A stretch of 64,000 nucleotides of DNA from an uncultured Bacteroidia bacterium (GTDB lineage: Bacteria; Bacteroidota; Bacteroidia; Bacteroidales; UBA932). The notes under the pieces are model-generated. The model ran no database searches, was not told where the DNA came from, and saw nothing but the letters and a program-made list of their open reading frames with translations. The position numbers and the translations under genes were made by a program. The number at the start of each line of letters is the position of its first letter. Within the stretch, counting starts at the first letter, position 1. The DNA lies in assembly GCA_902779765.1 (NCBI GenBank), contig CACZCQ010000007.1, positions 1 through 64,000 on the forward strand, in the 5' to 3' direction. This document shows, piece by piece, positions 19,701 to 25,626 of the stretch.

Positions 19701-19937
19701 GGTCTGATAACCGAGGCATGATACCTCTAATACGGCATTCGAAGGTACGGTAATTGCATAATTACCATTTAAATCCGTAACAGCGTTGGCTCCGCCACTG
19801 AGCACGACTGCTCCCACTACTGGACCAGCCGCGTCTTTGACGGTTCCCTTGACTGTCACGTTCTGGGCGAATGCTCCAATAGTCGTCACCAGGCAGACTA
19901 GCGTGGTGAACAAACATAACAGTTTTTTGGAATGCAT
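16797..19937 (-). CDS. SusC/RagA-family TonB-dependent transporter
   Basis: A 1046-residue outer-membrane transporter. After a signal peptide (ends GAFAQN, ~26) comes a carboxypeptidase-regulatory-like domain (~27-100, VKGTVKDAAGPVVGAVV...LEVSCLGYQTQNV). The SusC signature GYGAQTKKKDLSASVG and a TonB plug (~110-225, GMLQGQIPGVVVSY and VVDGVPGG) follow, then a long beta-barrel ending in an aromatic-rich strand (FAFGVKLNY). It imports oligosaccharides using TonB energy together with the adjacent SusD. This is the only SusC in the window, although more than 20 hydrolases surround it. No anti-sigma-interacting N-terminal extension is seen, so transenvelope ECF control is unlikely. Confidence 0.96.
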   Translation of the reverse strand: MHSKKLLCLFTTLVCLVTTIGAFAQNVTVKGTVKDAAGPVVGAVVLSGGANAVTDLNGNYAITVPSNAVLEVSCLGYQTQNVNVNGRSVIDIVLVEDAELLQEAVALGYGAQTKKKDLSASVGIVSNPEKLAGRPVTSTTGMLQGQIPGVVVSYSNGSPTSGPGILIRGQGSRNGDSVLWVVDGVPGGPITSMNDIESIVVLKDAASAAIYGATSGAGGVIIVTTKKASQGIHVEYDLVTGIRHASNLPECLTAEEEIQMRTISSKNAGIALDTGWNPQINPWIATTRTDWMDEIFRDAIYQRHTATLNYGTDALKSRLTFTFNDNPGVLVGTFSRSLGVRYNGQYQMNKWIKLTENIHFSDGKSRGTDTGSSHTGTILSALYMPPSAEAYATAGPYAGSFGGTTTEDPDYIAKYGNNFAGLHGDAVNPLRLLLADNQYGHKTSFWSTTSLEIANIVKGLKFVDQFSYNISQELSKNFSPKRPEIGKPSLTNSLSENARRDDGWRNEATLTYDRTFGKHTVGALGAFTVNRDWNRGFGMSASSFDIEDPTMTYFANAGAYGIPSDYYNNDANIAYVGRLSYSFDDRYFVTASWRRDIAGRLVKEFNYGDFPAVTGAWKISSEPFFPKTDNINLLKIRASWGRVGNLGSIGWHYKSPVLSQMGDNTDNRMAGRENGGQMRGVTYALNTAFNSQLTWETSEQTDLGIDIDLFRDRLSMSIDLYNKRTFNLIQDQSTNWPTSIGIDPMKINLGEINNRGIEFVATWRDNLNKDFNYYVTGNFAYNRNRVVDTGVFDADGNAAPWVGGGNYGLETTAIYRSENGQPINSFYMIPYEGIFQSEEDIYDHQKDGKLIQPGARPGDLKFTDVNDDGKISTEDRVYLGNPTPKYTFALSGGFTWKNFNFDMMLQGVAGNKIAYMAKQLIIADVEGNFSRSRDILNAWSPENRDSTIPILSRNDPNSNLATPSGWYLEDGSYLRIKNVTVGYDLTKLMRRLPHFAERNSSCNIYFSGENMFTFTKYSGMDPEVGGYDTLTYPVHKIFAFGVKLNY

Positions 19938-20017
19938 GTTTAACTAATTAATTGGTTTGGTAAAATAAAGTTCAATCAGTGTTATCAATAATATGCAAAA
20001 CTGCATAATTCAACAAG

Positions 20018-20025
20018 CAAAGTTA
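20018..20025 (-). promoter_or_regulatory. Candidate -7 box of susC
   Basis: CAAAGTTA on the forward strand reads TAACTTTG on the reverse strand, matching TAnnTTTG, about 80 bases before the susC start. The best -33 candidate is GTTG (reverse strand) at 20042-20045 with 16-base spacing, which is off consensus. Confidence 0.45.
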
Positions 20026-20051
20026 TAAAAACGGTTTTCCACAACTGTGTC

Positions 20052-20086
20052 ATTTTGCGTATTACTTTACTCAAAACCCGCAAAAT
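20052..20086. promoter_or_regulatory. Inverted repeat upstream of susC, possible operator
   Basis: ATTTTGCG (20052-20059) is the exact reverse complement of CGCAAAAT (20079-20086), with 19 bases between. It lies just upstream of the candidate susC promoter, where an activator would bind. No regulator gene is adjacent, and the binding protein is unknown. Confidence 0.45.
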
Positions 20087-20211
20087 ATACATTCAGTGCC
20101 CTTATTCCAAGTCTTTTCCTCTCATCTGGTGAAGCAAAATCCACATTATTCTAGTCTTTTCGCAGTTATTTAACAAATGGAAAAGATTCTTTTTGCAGAG
20201 GCCTGCAGTCT

Positions 20212-20310
20212 CTGGAAAGAAGAGAAGTCGAGAGATACAGCACCGATATTGAAGGCAATCCTCGTTACACAGCAGGTAAGATCAACGTAGGTTGCTACCA
20301 GGCACAGTAA
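20212..20310 (+). pseudogene. Decayed 3' end of a second beta-helix surface lipoprotein gene
   Basis: The frame ending at the stop 20308-20310 reads YSTDIEGNPRYTAGKINVGC followed by YQAQ. It matches the end of the beta-helix lipoprotein at 13319-15049 (YETDLKGNPRITNGKIDVGC then IQAQ), including the last three residues. No start or upstream homology is visible: the frame before 20212 gives unrelated residues. A typical terminator follows 30 bases later, so this is the stump of a once-expressed forward gene. It lies on the opposite strand from its intact relative, at the other end of the SusC/SusD operon. Confidence 0.82.
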
Positions 20311-20340
20311 TCAATTACTCATAAGGTTAACTCTTTTTTC

Positions 20341-20375
20341 AGGGACAGGTCTTCGGGTCTATCCCTGTCTTTTTA
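20341..20375 (+). terminator. Intrinsic terminator with UUCG loop
   Basis: AGGGA (20341-20345) pairs with TCCCT (20362-20366), and AGGTC/GGTCT pair inside it, closed by a TTCG tetraloop at 20352-20355. A GTCTTTTTAT tail follows. It appears to be the leftover terminator of the decayed gene just upstream, and would insulate the ATPase promoter. Confidence 0.8.
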
Positions 20376-20388
20376 TCCCCCTTTATGC

Positions 20389-20438
20389 GATTTTGTAAAA
20401 TATAATTTATATATTTGTATAACTTATTTTACAAAATC
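20389..20438. promoter_or_regulatory. 12-bp perfect inverted repeat flanking the promoter of the ATPase gene
   Basis: gattttgtaaaa (20389-20400) and ttttacaaaatc (20427-20438) are exact reverse complements, separated by 26 bases. The spacer holds a TATATTTG -7 box at 20410-20417. The left arm contains a TTTG at 20392-20395, 14 bases before the box, shorter than usual. The right arm ends exactly at the ATG (20439). A dimeric regulator bound here would block both polymerase and translation start, so autoregulation or tight repression is likely. Confidence 0.7.
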
Positions 20439-21638
20439 ATGTTCGAAAGAAAACACCTCGGCATTTTGAAATCCAGGATGGATGAACCGAGGAGGAGAAT
20501 CCAAATCGTATTGGGGCCGCGTCAGGTGGGGAAATCCACTATGGTACGGCAATTCTCCAACCACACTAATGTCCCGTATGATTATTTTGCGGCCGATGGC
20601 GTAAGCCGCTTCGATAATTCTTGGATAGCTAATCGCTGGCAGGAATCACGACTTAAGATGGATCTCCACTCAGAGAAGGAAAGGATCCTGATCGTCGATG
20701 AGATCCAGAAGATCGGAAATTGGAGCGAGCAGGTCAAGAAGGAGTGGGATGAAGATACCCTCTCCGGAAGGAACCTTAAAGTTATACTTCTGGGCTCATC
20801 CCGAGTGCTGCTTCAGAAAGGCCTCGAAGAATCCCTGCACGGGCGTTTCGAGACACTTAAAATGGGATATTGGGACTGGCTGGAGATGAAGGACGCCTTC
20901 GGTTTCTCCATCGACCAATTCATCTATTTCGGAGGGTTCCCGGGGCTTGCCCCTGACATCAAGGACGAAGACAGATGGAGAGGCTTGATGGAGGATTCCA
21001 TAATCTCCCCGATACTAGCCAGGGATATTCTTGAAATCGATGAAATCAGGAATCCCGCTTTGCTGAGACAGGTTTTCGAAACAGCCTGCATAGAGTCTTC
21101 CAGAGAGTTGTCCATGACCAAGATGCAAGGTACCATGAATAGCGGGACCGTCCCTACGATCAAAACCTATCTTGATATCCTGAACAAGACGATGACGGTC
21201 TGCCCCATGCAGAAATATTCACCCTCGGAAATAAAAGAGAAACAATCCGTTCCGAAAATGCAAGTGTACAACAGCGGTTTCCGGAACCGTTACGGACTAC
21301 TCACTTTCAAGGAGGCGCGCTCGAATCCCATGGAGTGGGGACGTCAGGTGGAGTCTGCAGTAGGGGCTCACCTGGCGAACCGTTCAGTGCTGGACAATTT
21401 CGAACTCCTGTACTGGAGGAATGACAAAAAGCAAGAGTGCGACTATGTGCTAAAAAAAGGGCAGGCACTTGTGGCCATAGAGGTCAAGAGCAGCAGGGCG
21501 GATAATATTTCCGGCTTTGAAAAATTCAAGGAACTGTATTCCGATAGGATTTCATCTTCGCTTATTGTCGGCCAGGAAGGTCTCCCCCTGGAGGATTTCT
21601 TCTCACTTGACTTGAACGCTCTATTTAAAGGTATTTAG
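20439..21638 (+). CDS. AAA-type ATPase with DUF4143/nuclease-like C-terminus
   Basis: 399 residues from the ATG at 20439. A TTG 24 bases earlier is in frame but would lie inside the -7 box, so I reject it. Walker A is GPRQVGKST (26-34) and Walker B ILIVDEIQ. A sensor-like LLGSSRVLLQ and the DUF4143 region follow. The end (ECDYVLKKGQALVAIEVKSS) has the D...E-x-K arrangement of PD-(D/E)XK folds. Such ATPases are widespread accessory genes in Bacteroidota with unknown role; a toxin-like or regulatory function has been suggested for relatives, but nothing here proves it. It is the first gene of operon II: its stop is 11 bases before GH92 copy 2, so the unusual promoter/operator may control the enzymes too. 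Confidence 0.82.
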   Translation: MFERKHLGILKSRMDEPRRRIQIVLGPRQVGKSTMVRQFSNHTNVPYDYFAADGVSRFDNSWIANRWQESRLKMDLHSEKERILIVDEIQKIGNWSEQVKKEWDEDTLSGRNLKVILLGSSRVLLQKGLEESLHGRFETLKMGYWDWLEMKDAFGFSIDQFIYFGGFPGLAPDIKDEDRWRGLMEDSIISPILARDILEIDEIRNPALLRQVFETACIESSRELSMTKMQGTMNSGTVPTIKTYLDILNKTMTVCPMQKYSPSEIKEKQSVPKMQVYNSGFRNRYGLLTFKEARSNPMEWGRQVESAVGAHLANRSVLDNFELLYWRNDKKQECDYVLKKGQALVAIEVKSSRADNISGFEKFKELYSDRISSSLIVGQEGLPLEDFFSLDLNALFKGI

Positions 21639-21649
21639 AGGTATATTAT

Positions 21650-24538
21650 ATGAACATAAAGATTAGAAACCTGTTTATCCTTATCTCCGCTATTGCGGCG
21701 GTGTCTTGCACTGATAACAATTCTCCCGCCTGGGAGGTCGACCCTTTTATCGGGACGGCCCTGGACGGCCATACAAGTCCTGCCGCCTCCGCCCCGTTCG
21801 GCCTCGTGCAGCTGGGACCCGACACCGTGGACGGCGGAGTTGCCGGATACCATGATAAGGACAGCCTGATTCTCGGATTCTCACATACCCATCTCAGCGG
21901 TACCGGCCAGGGAGACCTTGGAGATTTCCTCTTCGTTCCGGTTATCGGGGAAGTCCCTCAGGATGAGGATGGTTTCGCAGTTCAGCCGCTTCCCTTCTCC
22001 CATAAGGACGAGAAGGCAAGCGCGGGATATTACCGAGTCAGGTTCCCATCGCTCGGAATCGTCGCAGAGATGACGGCCTTGTCACACACGGGCTGCCACA
22101 GATACACTTTCTCCGGGAAAGGAGAGAGGAGGATCCTCGTAGACATGGGCCACGCCTTGGCCTATGCAAAGGGTGACGGAATATTCATGAAGGCTGTCTC
22201 CGACAACCGCATAACCGGCGGCCGCCATGTAACAGGCTGGGCTACGGACCGGTGGGTGTATTTCTCGGCCCTCTTTTCAGTTCCGTTCACTGACTGTACT
22301 TCGGATGGGCACGACCGCTATCTGCTCACTTTCCCTGAAGACACAAAGCAGCTGACCATCAGCGTCGGTCTTTCCTCCGTCGATGCGGAAGGTGCTGAGA
22401 ACAACCGGCTTGCCGAGGCTCCGGAGGCAGATTTCGACAGTGTGCTTAAAGCATCCGAAAACGCATGGAATTCCAGTCTGGGCAAAATCGCCGTGGAAGG
22501 TGGAAGCAAGGAACGCCGCGAGGTCTTCTATACCGCCCTATACCACTGCCTTGTCGTCCCCAACCAGATGGCGGACCTTGACGGCCGCTACAAGAACCAT
22601 CTCGGGGAGGTCAGGACCGCCCCTTCGGGAATGGGATTCTATTTCCCGCTTTCCCTTTGGGACACCTTCCGTTCCTGGAACCCCCTGATGACACTTCTGG
22701 AACCAGACCTCGTGAAAGGCATGGTATTCAGCATGATGGATATGTACTACCTGAACGGCCAGCTCCCCCTCTGGCCGCTTTGGGGTGACGAGGTGGACTG
22801 CATGATCGGCTACCACGCCGTTTCAGTAATCGCCGATGCCTGGCTCAGAGGGATAAGGGGCTTCGACGGCGAGAAAGCCTTGAAGGCAATGATCGACGCC
22901 TCGAACACCTATCCTGCCACTGACTGGTACAATGAATATGGTTATATTCCTTATGACTTCACTCCCCAGTCGGTCTCGATGACCCTTGAATATGCCTACG
23001 ACGACTGGTGCATAGCCCGTATGGCGGAGTCGCTCGGCCACGCCGACATCGCCGCTGAATATGATGTCAGATCCCTCAGATACAGGAATATCCTGGATCC
23101 GTCAACCGGCTTTTTCCGCGGAAAGGACTCGGACGGCAACTGGCGGGCTCCGTTCATCCCTGACGGGACCGGACGGGAGTCCTCCCGAGACTACACTGAG
23201 GCGACCGCTTGGCAGTACCGACATTTCGTGATTTACGACGTGGCCGGTTTCACCGCCCTTCTAGGCGGTACACAGGCAGCCAGGGCCTCCTTGGATTCGT
23301 TGTTCTCTGAAGGTTACGAGAGTCTTGATGACCACGCCGAGTGGTTCGTCACGGGACGCATAGGCAAATATGCCCACGGAAACGAGCCCAGCCACGCCAC
23401 CGCATGGTTGTATCCATCTTTGGGTAATCCGTCCTCAACCCAGCTCTACGTCAGGAAGATCGTCGACGATCTGTACAAGACCGGTCCTGACGGCCTTTGC
23501 GGCAACGAGGACTGCGGCCAGATGAGCGCCTGGTATGTATTCGCCGCCCTGGGGTTCTACCCTCTCTGCCCAGGAACGGGAGAATTCGTGTTCTCGGCGC
23601 CCGTCTTCCCGAAAGCGACGGTCACCTTCGGAAACGGGAACAAGTTGACGGTCACCGCCGACCATCCTGAATATACCTACATCAAGGAAGTATCCCTGAA
23701 CGGCGTGCCGGTCGATGCGCAGTACATAACTTACGACCAGCTGACGGGTGGCGGGGAACTTTCGTTCAAACTCTCGAAGGAGCCTTGCCACGACCGCGAC
23801 GCCTTGAAGGCACCATATTCACTGTCGGACGGGAAAGTTGTCTCTACCCCGTATCTGGTTGGAAACCCCCGCTTTTTCGACAAGGAATTCACGGTCGACC
23901 TTCACTCCCGCACCGAAGGCGCAGAAATCCGATACACCCTTGACGGCAAGGAGCCGACTCAAAACTCAACCTTATATGAGGCTCCATTTCTGGTGGACCG
24001 TGATGTCACGATCCTGGCCCGGGCGTTCAAGGACGGGTTCGAGGCCAGTCCCTTAATGAGCGTCCACGCTTTCCCGGTCGATTATCTTCCGGCGAAGAAA
24101 GTCCAGGCAGCCGTGGCCGGATGCAGTTACACCTATCATCTCGGAGAATTCAAGAAAGCCGCCGATGTGCTTTCATCTCCAGTCGTGTCCAAGGGAACCA
24201 TGCCCGTTCCGTCCATCGCCGGTGCTCCTGACGCTGACCATTTCGGCTATGTGTTCACAGGTTATATCGACATCCCCGAGGACGGGCTTTGGGAGTTCGC
24301 CCTAAGGAGCGATGACGGAAGCATTCTCGAGATCGACGGCCACCTTGCGGTCAATAACGACGGCTCCCATTCCGACTACACCGCCACCGGACAGGTCGCG
24401 TTGCGAAAGGGATTCCATTCCTTCCGTCTGGTATATCTGGAGGATTATGAGGGCCAGGTCCTGGGCTGGGGCTGGAAATCTCCATCCTCCGATAAGTTTG
24501 AGGATATTCCTGAAGCGAATGTCCGTCATTGTGAATAG
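21650..24538 (+). CDS. GH92 alpha-mannosidase lipoprotein with CHB_HEX_C and PA14-type modules (copy 2)
   Basis: 962 residues, lipobox ISAIAAVSC (Cys20). It has the same architecture as the copy at 4236: VDPFIGTALDGHTSPAASAP near the start, TEATAWQYRHF, GNEPSH and GNEDCGQMSAWY (~617), then a chitobiase-C-terminal-like module (~745-815, RYTLDGKEPTQ) and a PA14-type module (~863-955, DHFGYVFTGY). Differences from copy 1 include an extra loop near residue 105 (DEDGFAVQPL) and WPLWGDEVDCMIGY in place of WPLGTSDTGCMIGY. The latter lies in the likely substrate pocket, so it may accept a different alpha-mannosyl linkage. The gap after the ATPase gene is 11 bases. The next gene begins 42 bases downstream. 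Confidence 0.93.
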   Translation: MNIKIRNLFILISAIAAVSCTDNNSPAWEVDPFIGTALDGHTSPAASAPFGLVQLGPDTVDGGVAGYHDKDSLILGFSHTHLSGTGQGDLGDFLFVPVIGEVPQDEDGFAVQPLPFSHKDEKASAGYYRVRFPSLGIVAEMTALSHTGCHRYTFSGKGERRILVDMGHALAYAKGDGIFMKAVSDNRITGGRHVTGWATDRWVYFSALFSVPFTDCTSDGHDRYLLTFPEDTKQLTISVGLSSVDAEGAENNRLAEAPEADFDSVLKASENAWNSSLGKIAVEGGSKERREVFYTALYHCLVVPNQMADLDGRYKNHLGEVRTAPSGMGFYFPLSLWDTFRSWNPLMTLLEPDLVKGMVFSMMDMYYLNGQLPLWPLWGDEVDCMIGYHAVSVIADAWLRGIRGFDGEKALKAMIDASNTYPATDWYNEYGYIPYDFTPQSVSMTLEYAYDDWCIARMAESLGHADIAAEYDVRSLRYRNILDPSTGFFRGKDSDGNWRAPFIPDGTGRESSRDYTEATAWQYRHFVIYDVAGFTALLGGTQAARASLDSLFSEGYESLDDHAEWFVTGRIGKYAHGNEPSHATAWLYPSLGNPSSTQLYVRKIVDDLYKTGPDGLCGNEDCGQMSAWYVFAALGFYPLCPGTGEFVFSAPVFPKATVTFGNGNKLTVTADHPEYTYIKEVSLNGVPVDAQYITYDQLTGGGELSFKLSKEPCHDRDALKAPYSLSDGKVVSTPYLVGNPRFFDKEFTVDLHSRTEGAEIRYTLDGKEPTQNSTLYEAPFLVDRDVTILARAFKDGFEASPLMSVHAFPVDYLPAKKVQAAVAGCSYTYHLGEFKKAADVLSSPVVSKGTMPVPSIAGAPDADHFGYVFTGYIDIPEDGLWEFALRSDDGSILEIDGHLAVNNDGSHSDYTATGQVALRKGFHSFRLVYLEDYEGQVLGWGWKSPSSDKFEDIPEANVRHCE

Positions 24539-24580
24539 AGATAGATATGTATTGAACATCAATAAATTAAGCGTATTCCT

Positions 24581-25624
24581 ATGTCCGTTTTTGCAAATGG
24601 CAAAATAGCCAACTCCCTGATTGCCAAAGTAGTCATGTCTCTGCTGCCAGCCGGCTTGATGATGTGCGCCGCTTGTTCAACATCTCCGAAGCAGAAGACT
24701 GGGGATGGGCGTATGGATGCGGAATTCATTCCGGCAGCCGGCCACGACAATGGATGGGTGAAACGCGGTGAAGGTCCGGTTCTGGGCAGCCCTGAGTTAG
24801 GAACGTGTTTCGACGTGAACGTGATCCCTGACGGCTATGCCAAATACAATATGTATTTTTCCTGGCGTCCGAAAAAAGCTATCGCCCTGTCCCGTAGCGA
24901 GGACGGTATTAATTGGACCGACCCGGAAATAGTCCTGGAGCATGACGAGGCCAGCGGCTGGGAAGACGATTTGAACCGGTCCTGTACCTTGTTCCTGGAT
25001 GGAGTCTATCACATGTGGTACACCGGCCAGGCCAGGGGTTACAGCAAAATAGGTTATGCCGTTTCAAATGACGGAGAGCATTTCGAGCGGGTCGAAACTG
25101 ATCCCGTCCTTGTTCCGATGTATAACTACGAGGGTTACTCCGTCATGAACCCATATGTCCTTTATGATAATGACCGTAGAGTGTTCCGTATGTGGTACGC
25201 CTGCGGTGAGACCTACGAGCCCAACATGATTTCCTACGCCGAATCGAAGGACGGGATCAACTGGGAGCGCTCTCCGCTCAATCCCATATTCGTTCACGGA
25301 TACGGTTGGGAGCAGGACAGGATCGGCGGTTGCGAGGTACATCCACTGCCCGACGGATCGTTCATCATGTTCTACATAGGCTATTCAGACATCAATACCG
25401 CCAGGATCGGAGCTGCTGTGTCCCCTGACGGGATAAGGCAATGGAAACGATTGGAAACCAACCCTCTTGTCGAGCCCACTGAAGGATATTTCGACGCATC
25501 TGCCTGCTATAAACCGAGTGTATTCCGGGACGAGGAGAATAACCGGTGGCAACTCTGGTATAACGGCCGGAACGAAGGAGTGGAATACATCGGATATGCG
25601 ATACACGAAGGACTTGAATTGTAA
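24581..25624 (+). CDS. Five-bladed beta-propeller glycosidase-like lipoprotein
   Basis: 347 residues. The N-terminus has a hydrophobic stretch ending in a lipobox (LMMCAAC, Cys32). Four blades carry the repeat S-x-DG-x-x-W/F-x-R (SRSEDGINW, VSNDGEHFER, ESKDGINWER, VSPDGIRQWKR), each followed by a hydrophobic strand such as YHMWYTGQ, FRMWYACG, FIMFYIGY or WQLWYNGR. This is the layout of the GH32/43/62/68/117/130 propeller superfamily. Acidic residues that could be catalytic lie in FDVNVIPDG, WEDDLNRSC and GGCEVHPLPDG. I cannot assign the exact family. It lies between GH92 and GH3, so it is probably another exo- or phosphorolytic enzyme acting on the same glycan. Confidence 0.68.
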   Translation: MSVFANGKIANSLIAKVVMSLLPAGLMMCAACSTSPKQKTGDGRMDAEFIPAAGHDNGWVKRGEGPVLGSPELGTCFDVNVIPDGYAKYNMYFSWRPKKAIALSRSEDGINWTDPEIVLEHDEASGWEDDLNRSCTLFLDGVYHMWYTGQARGYSKIGYAVSNDGEHFERVETDPVLVPMYNYEGYSVMNPYVLYDNDRRVFRMWYACGETYEPNMISYAESKDGINWERSPLNPIFVHGYGWEQDRIGGCEVHPLPDGSFIMFYIGYSDINTARIGAAVSPDGIRQWKRLETNPLVEPTEGYFDASACYKPSVFRDEENNRWQLWYNGRNEGVEYIGYAIHEGLEL

Positions 25625-25626
25625 TT

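Larger units (their letters stand above)
19938..20438. other. Divergent regulatory region between susC and the ATPase gene
   Basis: About 500 AT-rich bases without an intact gene. It contains, left to right: a candidate susC promoter (20018-20025, reverse strand), an 8-bp inverted repeat (20052-20086), a decayed gene 3' end (20212-20310), a forward terminator (20341-20375), and an inverted repeat around the promoter of the ATPase gene (20389-20438). The sites are described separately. Confidence 0.7.

Noticed and set aside
20415..20438. TTG start 24 bases upstream of the ATPase ATG
   Set aside because: It would start translation inside the -7 box, and the added residues are not family-like.
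20389..20438. Phase-variable invertible promoter
   Set aside because: Inverted repeats flank a promoter box, but the spacer is only 26 bases. Known invertible promoters are much longer, and no recombinase gene is nearby. An operator is more likely.
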